Below, piece by piece: positions 52,046 through 61,900 of a stretch of DNA of 64,000 nt (position 1 is the first letter of the stretch; every line of letters starts with the position of its first letter). The DNA comes from Bisbaumannia pacifica (GTDB lineage: Bacteria > Pseudomonadota > Gammaproteobacteria > Pseudomonadales > Halomonadaceae). Both the position numbers and the translations under genes were made by a program. Location of the stretch: contig NZ_BJUK01000002.1 in NCBI RefSeq assembly GCF_007989625.1, forward strand, positions 1 through 64,000, read 5' to 3'. Below the pieces are notes generated by a model that made no database searches, had not been told where the DNA came from, and saw only the letters and a list, made by a program, of their open reading frames with translations.

Positions 52046-52074
52046 GACCGGCCCCGCTAATGGCGGGGCCGGTC
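52046..52074. terminator. GC-rich hairpin terminator between convergent genes
   Basis: GACCGGCCCCGC / GCGGGGCCGGTC, 12-bp perfect stem with a 5-nt loop, followed by TCGTTGTG on the plus strand. It separates the genes at 51623 and 52087. The U tract is weak. Confidence 0.6.
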
Positions 52075-52086
52075 TCGTTGTGCGCC

Positions 52087-52563
52087 TTACAAGCCGCGTA
52101 TCGCCTCGAAATCGAACCAGGCTCCCTGCCAGCCCTCCTCTGTCTCGACCCTGACCCTGGCACGCCAGGACATGACCTCCTCGGTACAGACGCCCACCTG
52201 GGCCGGGCCGGCGAAGCGGCCTGGCTCGGTGCGCTCTAGCGGGAAGCGGTGCAGCCCCATCTCCATGCCGAGGCCTTCGAAGTCGACGCGGACGCGTCGC
52301 ACCTCGGCGGCATCGCTCTCCACGCGCAGCGTCAGCGGCGTCAGGGCGCGAATCGGCCTCTCGCCGTCGATGGCGAAGCGCAGCCGGCTGCCATCGGCCA
52401 GGGTCGCCTGGCAGGGGCCCTGCTGAAGGTCGCAGGGAGTGTCGCTGGCTTGCCAGGCGATGCCGTCGCGGGAGGCGAGGCGCTGCATGGCATACCAGGA
52501 GGCACCGCCCAGGATCAACAGGGTCACGAGAATCAGCGTATTGAGGCGTAACGAGGTAACCAT
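52087..52563 (-). CDS. Hypothetical membrane-anchored periplasmic protein
   Basis: A 158-residue protein with a single N-terminal anchor (LNTLILVTLLILGGASWYAM). A periplasmic domain of about 125 residues has a Cys pair (DTPCDLQQGPCQATLADGSR) and a beta-sandwich-like pattern (LRVESDAAEVRRVRVDFEGL, GRFAGPAQVGVCTEEVMSWR). It faintly recalls small copper/cytochrome-assembly accessory proteins, but I cannot assign it. It is a single-gene unit. Confidence 0.55.
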   Translation of the reverse strand: MVTSLRLNTLILVTLLILGGASWYAMQRLASRDGIAWQASDTPCDLQQGPCQATLADGSRLRFAIDGERPIRALTPLTLRVESDAAEVRRVRVDFEGLGMEMGLHRFPLERTEPGRFAGPAQVGVCTEEVMSWRARVRVETEEGWQGAWFDFEAIRGL

Positions 52564-52709
52564 GGAATCATCAGCGATGGGTAGGGCCGAATACTCTAGC
52601 AGGTCGCTAGGATCCGTACCCGGGTGAGATTGTCGCAGGGGGCGGCAGGGCGCTTCATAGCGGGAATAACCAGGGGGCAGGGGGCCTTATCGTTACTTCG
52701 TGTTACTTT

Positions 52710-52738
52710 TTGCGAGGTAAGCTTAGGAGTCATATAAC
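52710..52738 (+). promoter_or_regulatory. Sigma-70 promoter for the Aer-like receptor gene
   Basis: TTGCGA and TATAAC with a 17-nt spacer (4/6 and 5/6 matches), about 148 bp upstream of the start codon. The rest of 52564-52885 shows no gene and no other clear signal. Confidence 0.5.
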
Positions 52739-52885
52739 GACAATACCCTGACTCCTCTCCTGGCTGGAATGATTCCAAGAACAACGACCTCCTGGTGAAG
52801 TGAGCGAGTCTTTATATACGACCCCCGGACGGCAGAGACCCGCCGCGGGCTTTCGCCAGCGCTCACGCACAACCAGGTAGCTAGC

Positions 52886-54538
52886 ATGAGAAACAATGGG
52901 TACGTCAGCCAGCGTAATCATCCCCTTGAGCCCGACGACTTCCTGATCTCCCGCACGGACCGCCGAGGCATGATCTCCTATGCCAATCCGGCCTTCGTCG
53001 AGATCAGCGGTTTCTCCCGCGAGGAGCTGATCGGTTCGCCCCATAACATCGTGCGCCATCCGGACATGCCGCCGGAGGTGTTCGCCGATATGTGGGCGAC
53101 GCTCAAGCGCGGTCAGGGCTGGCAGGGTATCGTCAAGAATCGTTGCAAGAATGGCGACCATTACTGGGTACATGCCCATGTGGTGCCGCTGATAGAAAGC
53201 GGGCGTATCGAGGGGTTCGCCTCCCTGCGTACCTTCGTTCCCGAGGCGCAGATCCGGCGAGCCGAAACCCTTTACCGGGAGATGCGCGAGGGGCGCTGTG
53301 CCTATCGGGTCAAAGATGGCCAACTGCGGCGCAAGGGGTGGCTGGGGTGGTGGCAGCCCTCCCGATTGACTGGACTGCAGAGCAAGCTGATGAGCTTTAC
53401 TCTGGCCGCGGTCGGCATCGCACTCGCGGGTGCCAGCCCCTGGTTCTCTCAATTGCCGGCCCTGGTCGCCTGGCCGCTGGCTGGCACGGCCCTGGCCGGG
53501 CTCCTGGTGGCGGGTTGGCGGCTGAGTCACTCCATGACTCGGGCGGTGGAGCAGGCCGGCGATTTTTCGTTGCAGATCGCCGCCGGCAACCTGGACGCTA
53601 CCCCTCCCGCACCGCGCTCGGATCAACTGGGCCAGGCGGTTCGCTCCCTCGACCTGATGCGCAAGTCCTTGCTGGCGATTACCGGGGGGATTCGTCGCGG
53701 GGCCGATGTGATCGGGCCGACGGCCAGCGATATGGAGCAGAGCAACCAGGCCATGGTGGGACGGCTGGAACAGCAGGCCTCGGCGATCCAGGATACCGCC
53801 GCCAGCATGGAGGAGATCGCTTCCACCGTGCAGCACAGCGCCGATAACGCCCAACTCGCCACCGAAGCGGCCGACAGCAATGTCGCCGAGGTCGACGAGG
53901 CAGCCAAGCGCATGCAGTCCCTGGCCAGTGCCATGGAGACGATCACCCGGCAGACGCAGAACATGGCCGCCATGGTCGAGACCATCGACAATATCGCCTT
54001 CCAGACCAATATCCTGGCGCTGAATGCCTCCGTCGAGGCGGCCCGGGCCGGCGAACACGGGCGCGGGTTCGCGGTGGTGGCGGGGGAGGTGCGTAGCCTG
54101 GCGAATCAGGCCGCCGATGCCGCCAAGAAGGTGCAGCTCCTGATTGCGGAAGCGGGCAAGGGCGTGGCCTCCGGCGTGGAGCATACCCGCGATACCGAGG
54201 CGGCCATGCAGCGGATTCGCGAGGCCAGTCATCGGGTCAATGACCTGATGGCGGAGATCAGCGCCGCCGCCCGCGAGCAGAGTGAAGGCGTGACGCAGGT
54301 CGGCCAGTCGATTCATGCCATCGACCGCGCCACCCAGGAGAGTGCCGCCGAGATGCAGCGCTATCATGGGGTGACTCAGTCGCTTCGCGGCGAGGCCGAG
54401 GCCCTGAATACCAATGCGCGGGCGTTCAGCACCCGATCGGCCGCCCAACGGCCGGTCGCCGATAGGCCGAAGCTAGCCCCTGAGGCACTACCGATGGCGT
54501 CCCCGTCTCGGGAGGAGGCGGAGTGGGAGAACTTCTGA
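52886..54538 (+). CDS. aer: Aer-like PAS-domain chemoreceptor (methyl-accepting protein)
   Basis: A 550-residue receptor. Residues 15-130 are a PAS domain of the Aer type ([60 protein letters not shown]). Two hydrophobic segments near residues 170-212 form a membrane hairpin, followed by a HAMP-like stretch. The C-terminal signalling domain carries the hairpin tip [20 protein letters not shown] with [20 protein letters not shown]. There is no periplasmic sensor, so it senses internal redox or energy state (FAD in E. coli Aer). No che genes lie nearby. Confidence 0.9.
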   Translation: MRNNGYVSQRNHPLEPDDFLISRTDRRGMISYANPAFVEISGFSREELIGSPHNIVRHPDMPPEVFADMWATLKRGQGWQGIVKNRCKNGDHYWVHAHVVPLIESGRIEGFASLRTFVPEAQIRRAETLYREMREGRCAYRVKDGQLRRKGWLGWWQPSRLTGLQSKLMSFTLAAVGIALAGASPWFSQLPALVAWPLAGTALAGLLVAGWRLSHSMTRAVEQAGDFSLQIAAGNLDATPPAPRSDQLGQAVRSLDLMRKSLLAITGGIRRGADVIGPTASDMEQSNQAMVGRLEQQASAIQDTAASMEEIASTVQHSADNAQLATEAADSNVAEVDEAAKRMQSLASAMETITRQTQNMAAMVETIDNIAFQTNILALNASVEAARAGEHGRGFAVVAGEVRSLANQAADAAKKVQLLIAEAGKGVASGVEHTRDTEAAMQRIREASHRVNDLMAEISAAAREQSEGVTQVGQSIHAIDRATQESAAEMQRYHGVTQSLRGEAEALNTNARAFSTRSAAQRPVADRPKLAPEALPMASPSREEAEWENF

Positions 54539-54551
54539 GGGCAGCCGCCCG

Positions 54552-55118
54552 CTAGAAGCGGTAGCTAAGGCGGGCGCTGGTGATATTGAGGTGGTCGAGG
54601 CGGTCGGCGTCGATGTATTCGTATTCGAGCCGGCCCTGCCAGGCGTTGTGCTGCACGCTGGCGCCCAGGCCGAAGGTCTGGGCGGTGCCATTGAGGGAGT
54701 CCTGTTGCCAGTCGCCTCCCAGGTGACCGGCCATATCGGCCTGCCAGCCGGCGAGCCCGGTCTTGCCGTAAAGGCTTAGCTGACCCAGGCGAAATCCCGC
54801 CATTACGGCACCTCTCAGGCTGGTGCTGTCGAGCTGCACCGGCATGCCCTGATAGGTGGTGGGTAGCTGCTCGCTCTCGAGGTAGGCGAATTCGGCGCCG
54901 ATCTCGAAGCGCGGTAGGCGCGGGATCAGGTAGGCGGCGGCGACCCGGAAGCCGGAGGTGAAACCGTCATAGAAGTCGATCTCCTCGCCATCCACCTGCA
55001 TGCCATTGTCGAGCTGCAGGCTAGCCTCATCCGCCTCTTGTGCCGCCGTGGCAGCGAGGGGCAGACTCAGCAGCAGGGGCAGGCAGAGCAGGGCGAAGGG
55101 GTGGGCCGGGATCGACAT
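54552..55118 (-). CDS. Outer membrane beta-barrel protein
   Basis: A 188-residue secreted protein with a signal peptide (ALLCLPLLLSLPLAATAAQE). About eight amphipathic strands can be read (DGFTSGFRVAAAYLI, RFEIGAEFAYLESEQ, LRGAVMAGFRLGQLSLYGKT, AQTFGLGASVQHNAWQGRLE, ITSARLSYRF). The terminal Phe is the outer membrane assembly signal. Size suggests an 8-strand OmpX/OmpA-like or OmpW-like porin-fold protein. It stands alone between aer and pyrC; function unknown. Confidence 0.78.
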   Translation of the reverse strand: MSIPAHPFALLCLPLLLSLPLAATAAQEADEASLQLDNGMQVDGEEIDFYDGFTSGFRVAAAYLIPRLPRFEIGAEFAYLESEQLPTTYQGMPVQLDSTSLRGAVMAGFRLGQLSLYGKTGLAGWQADMAGHLGGDWQQDSLNGTAQTFGLGASVQHNAWQGRLEYEYIDADRLDHLNITSARLSYRF

Positions 55119-55262
55119 GGCGGGCGTCCAGGTGATGAGTCAGTGACGGATTAGTTTAGTCGACTGAAGCGGGAATACCAGAGGCGAATCGCGCGCATTC
55201 ACCGCAAGGCATCCTCGGGAAGGTATACTGGGACGCCACTTTATAGCCTGACAGGATATGCC

Positions 55263-56294
55263 GTGAACGAGATCACCCTGACCCAGCCCGACGATTGGCA
55301 TCTGCACGTGCGTGACGACGCCGTGCTCGACCGGGTGGTGCCCTACAGTGCCCAGCAGTTCGGCCGGGCCATCATCATGCCCAATCTCAAGCCGCCGGTC
55401 ACCACTACCGAGCAGGCCCTGGCCTACCGCCAGCGCATCCTCGCCGCGGTGCCGGAAGGGGTGAGCTTCGAGCCCTTGATGACCCTCTACCTGACCGATA
55501 ACACCTCGCCCGAGGAGATCGAGCGGGCCGTGGCCAGTGGCCAGGTACATGGCGTCAAGCTCTATCCCGCCGGGGCCACCACCAACTCCGATTCCGGCGT
55601 GACCAGCGTCGACAAGTGCGCCGATGCCATCGCCGCCATGGAGCGCCTGGGGCTGCCGCTGCTGGTGCATGGCGAGGTGACCCATGCCGAGATCGATATC
55701 TTCGACCGTGAGGCGGTATTTATCGAGAAGGTGATGAAGCCGCTGCTGGCCCGCTTCCCCGACCTCAAGGTGGTGTTCGAACATATCACCACCCGTCAGG
55801 CGGTGGAGTTCGTGGAGGCGGCGCCGAAGACCATCGCCGCTACCATTACCGCCCATCATCTGCTCTTCAACCGCAATCAGATGCTGGTGGGCGGTATCCG
55901 TCCCCACTACTACTGCCTGCCGGTACTCAAGCGCGAGAGCCATCGCGAGGCGCTGCTCTCGGCGGCTAGCTCCGGTAGCCGCAAGTTCTTCCTGGGCACC
56001 GACAGTGCGCCCCATGCCAAGGGCGCCAAGGAGAGCGCCTGCGGCTGCGCGGGGGCTTTCACCGCACCGGCGGCCATCGAGCTCTATGCCACGGCCTTCG
56101 AACAGGCCGGTGCCCTGGATCGCCTGGAGGGCTTCGCCAGCCATCATGGGCCGGACTTCTACGGCCTGGCGCGCAATACGCGCACCATCACCCTCAAGCG
56201 CGAGACCTGGACCCTGCCCGAGAGCCTGCCCTATGGGGACGAGGTGATCGTGCCGCTGATGGCCGGCGAGCGACTGCACTGGAAGCTGGCGTAA
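55263..56294 (+). CDS. pyrC: Dihydroorotase PyrC
   Basis: A 343-residue zinc amidohydrolase of pyrimidine synthesis (E. coli-type dihydroorotase). It shows the metal site [18 protein letters not shown] at the N-terminus, the carboxylated lysine in [20 protein letters not shown], the zinc His in [33 protein letters not shown] and [14 protein letters not shown] with the catalytic Asp. It starts with GTG at 55263. It is not clustered with other pyr genes. Confidence 0.95.
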   Translation: MNEITLTQPDDWHLHVRDDAVLDRVVPYSAQQFGRAIIMPNLKPPVTTTEQALAYRQRILAAVPEGVSFEPLMTLYLTDNTSPEEIERAVASGQVHGVKLYPAGATTNSDSGVTSVDKCADAIAAMERLGLPLLVHGEVTHAEIDIFDREAVFIEKVMKPLLARFPDLKVVFEHITTRQAVEFVEAAPKTIAATITAHHLLFNRNQMLVGGIRPHYYCLPVLKRESHREALLSAASSGSRKFFLGTDSAPHAKGAKESACGCAGAFTAPAAIELYATAFEQAGALDRLEGFASHHGPDFYGLARNTRTITLKRETWTLPESLPYGDEVIVPLMAGERLHWKLA

Positions 56295-56358
56295 CTCGCC
56301 TACTTCTTATCGCCGGCTAAAGCCCGCTCCTGCAAAATCAGTGGCCACCCAGCCTATT

Positions 56359-56418
56359 GTGGGAGCTCGCGGTCCGGCGTTCCGGCTGTGCCGAGCGATT
56401 GGCGCCGCAGGCGCCCCA
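56359..56418. repeat. REP-like element downstream of pyrC
   Basis: GTGGGAG, then CGGTCCGGCGTTCCGGCTG, CGATT and GGCGCC-GCA-GGCGCC. It is the inverse orientation of the modules at 16878 and 17821 and lies between the convergent pyrC and the gene at 56455. Confidence 0.65.
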
Positions 56419-56454
56419 AGCATGATCTATCATCGCCGAGGCACCGACGATGCC

Positions 56455-56880
56455 CTAGCGCCGGCCGCTCCGGCGCTGGCGCACCTCGAAAATCAGCGAC
56501 TTGGTGAGGATGGTGAGCAGGAACATCAGCCAGCCGGCGGTGGCCAGCACATTGAACAGCAGCATCCGCTGGTCGCCGTCGAGGGGCGTCACCAGGGCCT
56601 CGAAGGGGATCGCCAGGGCCATCGCCAGGAGCAGCGGCAGGGCCACCAGATGCATCAGCATCTCGGTGCGCCGCTTGCGAATCCGATAGCGCCCCAGCAT
56701 CAGCCGCAGTGGGCGGTGCCCCAGGGCGACGATCAGGCAGGTGCCGGCCAGGCAGAGTGCGGTCAGGCTCGGCATCAGGGTGCCCTGCCACAGGGAGAGG
56801 CTCACCGACCAGGCCAGGCCCAACCAGATGACCCCTTCCAGGCTGGCGATCAGGTCCCCCGAATAACGCACTCGGTTCAT
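56455..56880 (-). CDS. Hypothetical four-helix membrane protein
   Basis: A 141-residue protein with four hydrophobic segments (around residues 13-32, 37-55, 74-94 and 107-128) and a basic cytoplasmic loop (RPLRLMLGRYRIRKRRTEML) and tail (RQRRSGRR). I recognise no family. It lies 34 bp downstream of a DMT exporter gene on the same strand, so it may be co-transcribed with it. Confidence 0.6.
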   Translation of the reverse strand: MNRVRYSGDLIASLEGVIWLGLAWSVSLSLWQGTLMPSLTALCLAGTCLIVALGHRPLRLMLGRYRIRKRRTEMLMHLVALPLLLAMALAIPFEALVTPLDGDQRMLLFNVLATAGWLMFLLTILTKSLIFEVRQRRSGRR

Positions 56881-56914
56881 ATCCTCTCCTTGATGCGGGG
56901 CGTCGCCTCGCCCC

Positions 56915-57799
56915 CTAGCGGCGCCATAGCGCCCGTACCCAGCGCCAACGGTTGATCAACAGGGCGGCGAAAATCAGCCCGCAGCCCAGTAATTGCCAGG
57001 CGGTCATGGTCTCGCCGAACCACAACGCCGCCAGCATGGCGGTCCAGACGCCCTCCAGCATCATGATCACCGCCGCATGGCTGGGGGTGGTCAGGCCCTG
57101 CGCATAGACCTGCAGGAAGAAGCGCAGGGTGCTGGCCAGCAGCACGCTGGCGGCCAGCCAGGCCAGGGTATCGCCGCCCAGGCGGTTCGGCCAGGGCTCG
57201 CTAAGCGCCGACAGCGCCGTGAGTACCAGCCCGACTACGATCAGCTGGATCGCCGTCAGGGGCAGGGCGGGGAGCTGGCGTACCACCCGCGAGTTGAGGT
57301 TGAAGAGCAGGGCGAAGAGGGCGGCCGCCGCCAGGAACAGCCACTGGCTCGCCTCCAACTGGAAGCCTCGCTCCAGGGAGAGGCAGGCCAGCCCCACCAC
57401 CGCCACCGGCAGGGCGATCCAGGTGGTCTTCGGCGGCCGGTCACCAAACAGCAGGCGCGCCATCACCGGCACCAGCAGGATCCCCAGGCTGTTGATAAAG
57501 GCGCTTTCGCCCAGATGAGAGGCATGGGCCAGGCCCAGCACCCAGAAGGCGATGGCGGCGGCAAACACCAGGCCGACCCCCAGGGCGCCGCGGAATTGGG
57601 CCGGACGGCGTTTGCTGAGGCTCGACCAGGCGAAGGGCAGCAGCAGGAGTCCCGCCAGCAGGAAGCGACTGCCGATAAACAGCAACGGCGGCAGGCCGTC
57701 GAGTGCCTCCTTCGAGAAGATCCAGCCGGCGGCGGCCAGCAGAGTCACGCCAAGTAGCAGCAGGTCGGCCTTGAGGGGCGGTCGGGAGGCGGTGGTCAT
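56915..57799 (-). CDS. DMT-superfamily transporter (EamA family)
   Basis: A 294-residue permease with ten predicted helices from two EamA repeats. The first repeat begins LLLLGVTLLAAAGWIFSKEA and the second is WLFLAAAALFALLFNLNSRV, with SHAAVIMMLEGVWTAMLAAL and FGETMTAWQLLGCGLIFAAL at the end. The P/E-x-x-x-x-x-x-G features of the drug/metabolite exporter family are present. Substrate is unknown; many relatives export amino acids or metabolites. Confidence 0.87.
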   Translation of the reverse strand: MTTASRPPLKADLLLLGVTLLAAAGWIFSKEALDGLPPLLFIGSRFLLAGLLLLPFAWSSLSKRRPAQFRGALGVGLVFAAAIAFWVLGLAHASHLGESAFINSLGILLVPVMARLLFGDRPPKTTWIALPVAVVGLACLSLERGFQLEASQWLFLAAAALFALLFNLNSRVVRQLPALPLTAIQLIVVGLVLTALSALSEPWPNRLGGDTLAWLAASVLLASTLRFFLQVYAQGLTTPSHAAVIMMLEGVWTAMLAALWFGETMTAWQLLGCGLIFAALLINRWRWVRALWRR

Positions 57800-57892
57800 G
57801 ACACTCCTGGCGTCGAGGGGTAAGCGTCCTTGCCGGGTCGATGATACGTGATCGGGACTAGGCCGCCCAGCGTCGCCATGCGTGGTGCCTGC

Positions 57893-59128
57893 CTAGCGCC
57901 GCCGCTCGTAGCGCCGGGTGATCACGGTTCCCTCGGCGTCGAACTCCAGGCGCCGATTGCGCCCGGCCAGGCAGGCGAAGACGGCGGCGAAGCCGGCGAT
58001 ACCCACCAGCACGGCGGTGACGGTGGTGAGGCCCGCGCCCAGTTGCAGCAGCAGCCCGATGACCAGGGGGCCCATGGCCGCCAGGGTGTAGCCGAAGCCC
58101 TGGGCCATGCCGGAAAGCTTGCCGGCCAAACGCGAGTCGCCGCTACGCAGCACGATCATGGTCAGCGCCAGGCTGAAGGCGCCGCCCTGGCCGAGGCCGA
58201 GCAGGATGGCGCCCAGCCAGCGCTGGGAGAGGGGGGCCTGCAGCAGCATCACAAACCCGGCGGTGGTCAGCCCCAGCACCACCAGCATGGCGGGGCGCTG
58301 GTCGCGGTGCAGGCGCGCGAGCCAAGGCGCGCCCAGCGCCGAGATCAACTGCACCATCACCGAGCCGGCGAGCAGCCAACCGGCTTCCCCCTCGCTCAGG
58401 CCGCGCCTCTGGAGCAGCACGGGCAGCCAGCCGAAGACGATATAGGCCAGCGACGACTGGCTCCCCATCAGCGCCGTGACCTGCCAGGCCAGGCCATGGC
58501 GCCATAGGCGCACCCGCGGGGCCTTGGGCAGGCTGCCCGGTGCCGGCGGCTTGGGGTGGGGCATTCCCAGCCGCCAGGCGACCAGGGCCGCGACGGCCAG
58601 TAGCGTCCAGCTGGCGAGGCTCAGGTGCCAGTCTCCAAGCCAATCGGCGAGCGGGATGCCGAGGCCGGCGCCCAGGGCGCCGCCGAGACACAGGGCCATG
58701 GTGTAGACGCCGGTCATCAGGTCGGCGCCCTTGGGCAGTTCGCGCTTGACCAGGGCCGGCAACAGGCTGCCGGCGATGCCGATGGCCGCCCCGACCCCTA
58801 GCGTGCCTAGGAACAGCAGCGGGGTCAGCGAATTGGCGCGCAGCAGCAAGGCGCCGGCCAGCAGCAGCAGGGCCAGCGACAGGGCGCGCTCGGGGCCCAG
58901 GCGCTTGGCCAGCCAGGGGGCCAGGGGCGCGAAGAGCCCCAGGCAGAGGACCGGCAGGGTGGTCAGGGCGCCGATCCCCAGCGGCGACAGGCCGGTGTCG
59001 GCCTGGATGCGGTTGAGCAACGGTGAGAGGGAGGAGAGGGCGGGCCTCAGGTTGAGGCCCACCAGGACCATCAGGGCGAGGAAGCCGATCAGGCGTCCCC
59101 GGGATGGCTGAGTCGGTTTAGCGGTCAT
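57893..59128 (-). CDS. MFS transporter (CynX/NimT family)
   Basis: A 411-residue major facilitator with twelve helices, of the CynX/NimT type: GLNLRPALSSLSPLLNRIQA near residue 27 is the family signature region. LGIGALTTLPVLCLGLFAPL and a central cytoplasmic loop (PKPPAPGSLPKAPRVRLWRH) follow. Relatives transport cyanate or nitroimidazole-type compounds; the substrate here is open. I start at ATG 59128, which overlaps the upstream gene by 11 nt; the frame continues to 59242 with a Pro/Arg-rich extension that is not family-like. Confidence 0.85.
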   Translation of the reverse strand: MTAKPTQPSRGRLIGFLALMVLVGLNLRPALSSLSPLLNRIQADTGLSPLGIGALTTLPVLCLGLFAPLAPWLAKRLGPERALSLALLLLAGALLLRANSLTPLLFLGTLGVGAAIGIAGSLLPALVKRELPKGADLMTGVYTMALCLGGALGAGLGIPLADWLGDWHLSLASWTLLAVAALVAWRLGMPHPKPPAPGSLPKAPRVRLWRHGLAWQVTALMGSQSSLAYIVFGWLPVLLQRRGLSEGEAGWLLAGSVMVQLISALGAPWLARLHRDQRPAMLVVLGLTTAGFVMLLQAPLSQRWLGAILLGLGQGGAFSLALTMIVLRSGDSRLAGKLSGMAQGFGYTLAAMGPLVIGLLLQLGAGLTTVTAVLVGIAGFAAVFACLAGRNRRLEFDAEGTVITRRYERRR

Positions 59129-59678
59129 TTCTGTCTCGTCGTTCGCGGCCGCCCACGGCGGCGGGGCCCGACCAGCGATTGCCGGCCTGCCCCTGCTGGG
59201 CGCCTTTTTCCGTGGTAATCCCTTCCAGGGGCTCGAGACCATAAAGCTGGCTGTGGCGCGGCGCGGCGGCCTGGGGCGTGGCCTTGGCGCGGATGCCGGC
59301 CACGTCCTCGACGCTGATCAGCCCGATGCGTCCGCCCGCGGCACTGGCCTGGGTGGTGAGGCGACCCTCGTAGGTCCAGCAGCGTTGGGGGACCCAGGAG
59401 ACCTGCCAGAGACGGTCCCGCCACTGGGCCCGGTCCTGGTCGTCGATACGCAGTGCTTCCAGCGGCACCAGGGCCGCGAAGAGCCGAGAATTCAGGACCA
59501 GGCCGCTGTTGTTAAAGCTCACGGGGCCCTCGTAGCGTCCGCTGCGCAGCTTCGCCTGCCGTGCCTTGGGGCGCTCCCGGGCGGTGGCCAGGCCGCGGCC
59601 GCAGAGGTGCAGCAGGTCGTCGTCGATCTGCTTGATGACCCAGCATTCGGGGGGCTTGCCCTTGAAGAAGCTCAGCAC
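59118..59678 (-). CDS. Hypothetical soluble protein
   Basis: A 186-residue protein of unknown family. No signal peptide or membrane segment is seen. The first ~130 residues look folded (CWVIKQIDDDLLHLCGRGLA, GPVSFNNSGLVLNSRLFAAL), the last ~50 are Gly/Ala/Arg/Gln-rich and probably disordered. It starts with GTG and has GGAGG 9 nt upstream. It overlaps the MFS gene by 11 nt and is therefore probably translated with it. Confidence 0.6.
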   Translation of the reverse strand: MLSFFKGKPPECWVIKQIDDDLLHLCGRGLATARERPKARQAKLRSGRYEGPVSFNNSGLVLNSRLFAALVPLEALRIDDQDRAQWRDRLWQVSWVPQRCWTYEGRLTTQASAAGGRIGLISVEDVAGIRAKATPQAAAPRHSQLYGLEPLEGITTEKGAQQGQAGNRWSGPAAVGGRERRDRNDR

Positions 59679-59810
59679 GGAAGCTCACCTCCACCCTGGT
59701 CGGTGCGGGTGTCCTCGAGAGTTCACATTCGCACAAACTAATAGAGCTGGCCAGCGGTGGTGCCGCTGGCCAGGGAGTTCGGTCGTTTAGGATGACGCTC
59801 GGCCGGTCGC

Positions 59811-61136
59811 CTAGCCCTGCTGGGCCGAGCGTCGGGGCCGGCGTCGACGCGCGGGCTTGGCGGCGTCGTTATCGCGGTTGCCGGATCGACGCGCCTCGCC
59901 ACCCTGGCGACGTTGCTGACCCTGATTGCGACCGCCGTTATTCCGGCCGCCATTGCCGCGGCCGCGATTGCGACCATTCTCGATCGGCTCGGGCTTGGCA
60001 TTGGGGTCGGGCTCGAAGCCGGGCTCGATGCGCTTGTCCAGGTCGCGCTTGATCAGTCGCTCGATGCCCTTGAGCAGGCCGTGTTCATCGACGCAAACCA
60101 GCGACACCGCTTGGCCCTCGCTACCGGCGCGGCCGGTGCGGCCGATGCGGTGCACATAGTCTTCGGCGACGTTAGGCAGCTCGAAGTTGACCACATGGGG
60201 CAGCTCGCTGATATCCAGGCCGCGGGCGGCGATATCGGTGGCCACCAGCACCTGCAGCTCGCCGCTCTTGAAGGCGGACAGGGCCTTGGTGCGGGCCGAC
60301 TGGCTCTTGTTGCCATGGATGGCCATGGCCGGAATGTCCTGCTTGCTGAGCTGCTCGGCCAGGCGGTTGGCGCCATGCTTGGTGCGGGTAAAGACCAGCA
60401 CCTGGTACCACTGATGCTGGGTGATCAGGTGAGCCAGCAGCTCGCGCTTCTTCTCGCGATCGACCTTGTAGACCGCCTGATCGACGGTCTCGGCGGTGGT
60501 GTTGCGCCGCGCCACCTCGATCTTGGCCGGGTTATCCAGCAGCTTGTGGGCCAGGGCCTGGATCTCGTCGGAGAAGGTCGCCGAGAAGAGCAGGTTCTGG
60601 CGCTTCTCCGGCAGCAGCTTCAGCACCTTCTTGATGTCGTGGATAAAGCCCATGTCGAGCATGCGGTCGGCTTCGTCCAGCACCAGGATCTCGATGCGCG
60701 AGAGATCCACATGCTTCTGCTGGTGCAGGTCGAGCAGGCGGCCCGGGGTGGCCACCAGCACGTCGAGGCCGGGGCGAATGGCGTCCACCTGGGGCTGCTG
60801 GCCGACGCCGCCGAAGATCACATGGCTCTTGAGGGTCAGGTGGCGACCGTAATCGGCCACGCTCTCGCCGACCTGGGCGGCCAGCTCCCGGGTCGGGGTC
60901 AGTACCAGGGCGCGCACCTGGCGCTTGCCGGGACGCGGCCCGCCGGCCAGGCGCTGCAGCATCGGCAGGGTGAAACCGGCGGTCTTGCCGGTGCCGGTCT
61001 GGGCGCTGGCCAGCAGGTCGCCGCCACCCAGCACGGCGGGAATCGCCTGGCGCTGAATCGGGGTCGGGGTGGTGTAGCCCTGTGCCTCGACGGCACGCAG
61101 CAATTCGGCACGCAGGCCGAGATCGGTAAAGCTCAT
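59811..61136 (-). CDS. rhlE: DEAD-box RNA helicase RhlE
   Basis: A 441-residue DEAD-box helicase. Q-motif [14 protein letters not shown], motif [18 protein letters not shown], Ia [79 protein letters not shown] and [15 protein letters not shown] are all intact. The C-terminal ~65 residues are an Arg/Gly/Asn-rich tail ([20 protein letters not shown]) typical of RhlE and likely RNA-binding. It unwinds RNA in ribosome assembly or RNA decay. Confidence 0.93.
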   Translation of the reverse strand: MSFTDLGLRAELLRAVEAQGYTTPTPIQRQAIPAVLGGGDLLASAQTGTGKTAGFTLPMLQRLAGGPRPGKRQVRALVLTPTRELAAQVGESVADYGRHLTLKSHVIFGGVGQQPQVDAIRPGLDVLVATPGRLLDLHQQKHVDLSRIEILVLDEADRMLDMGFIHDIKKVLKLLPEKRQNLLFSATFSDEIQALAHKLLDNPAKIEVARRNTTAETVDQAVYKVDREKKRELLAHLITQHQWYQVLVFTRTKHGANRLAEQLSKQDIPAMAIHGNKSQSARTKALSAFKSGELQVLVATDIAARGLDISELPHVVNFELPNVAEDYVHRIGRTGRAGSEGQAVSLVCVDEHGLLKGIERLIKRDLDKRIEPGFEPDPNAKPEPIENGRNRGRGNGGRNNGGRNQGQQRRQGGEARRSGNRDNDAAKPARRRRPRRSAQQG

Positions 61137-61422
61137 GGAAACTCCATCGACCCCGTCGCCACCCGCCGCGGCAATGGCGGCGCGGGTCCCGGGCGGCGGG
61201 GCAAGAAACGTCGGGTGACAGATGCGGCAGGAGGGACCGAAATAGGCCGCGCCGGCATCATGACAGAAAAGCCCTGAGAGTGCGAGGGTTACGCCGATGG
61301 CGACGAGGCGGTATTCGCGTGCTGCCGCAGGGTTCGACGCTAGGCGATAGGAAGTCGGCGAGGCGTCGGGGCGTGACTAACGCCGGCGCCTAGGGGGTAG
61401 GGGACGCTCCGGAGGGGAAGGC

Positions 61423-61890
61423 TTAGTCTGCCTCGCCTTGCCCCAGGGCGCGGAGGATCCGCGCCCGGTGCCCGGCATTGAGGCCGGGCACCTCGGCCAG
61501 GCCTGCCTCGTCGCTGGCCTGCACCTGCTCCGGGGTGACCAGCCCATGCATGAAGAGGCGCCGGGCCAGGGTGGGGCCGATGCCATCCAGCCGGGTCAGC
61601 GGCTCGGCATGCTCGTCTAGATAGGCCTGGCGGCCCGCCTGGTCCAGGTCGTCACAGCCGCCTTCGCGATAAAATGCCAGGGCCAGTTCGGCGAGATGGC
61701 GGCGGGCGCGCTCGATGCCCGCGTGGATTGCCTCGGGCAGTTCCGTGCCGGCTTCCAGGGTGGCGAGTCGCACCCGGGCCATGCTCAGGCCATGGCGACG
61801 GGCCTCGGGCTCGGCCCCCTCGGACACTTCGAGCTCCTGATACAGCTCGCGGATGCCCTGCAGGAGGGCGTTGAGGCGATGCTCGTCCAT
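61423..61890 (-). CDS. Helix-hairpin-helix domain protein
   Basis: A 155-residue soluble protein. The N-terminal ~105 residues are helical. The C-terminal part is a helix-hairpin-helix repeat of the kind found in DNA-binding and 5-prime-flap proteins (LTRLDGIGPTLARRLFMHGL, then LAEVPGLNAGHRARILRALG). I start at ATG 61890; the longer frame to 62103 overlaps the pqiC gene and is not protein-like. It follows the pqiBC pair by 10 bp. Function unknown; non-specific DNA binding is likely. Confidence 0.7.
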   Translation of the reverse strand: MDEHRLNALLQGIRELYQELEVSEGAEPEARRHGLSMARVRLATLEAGTELPEAIHAGIERARRHLAELALAFYREGGCDDLDQAGRQAYLDEHAEPLTRLDGIGPTLARRLFMHGLVTPEQVQASDEAGLAEVPGLNAGHRARILRALGQGEAD

Positions 61891-61900
61891 GGTGGTCTCC

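Noticed and set aside
61137-61422. Gene or RNA between rhlE and the helix-hairpin-helix gene
   Set aside because: About 285 bp with no coding frame supported by a ribosome site, no strong hairpin and no U tract.
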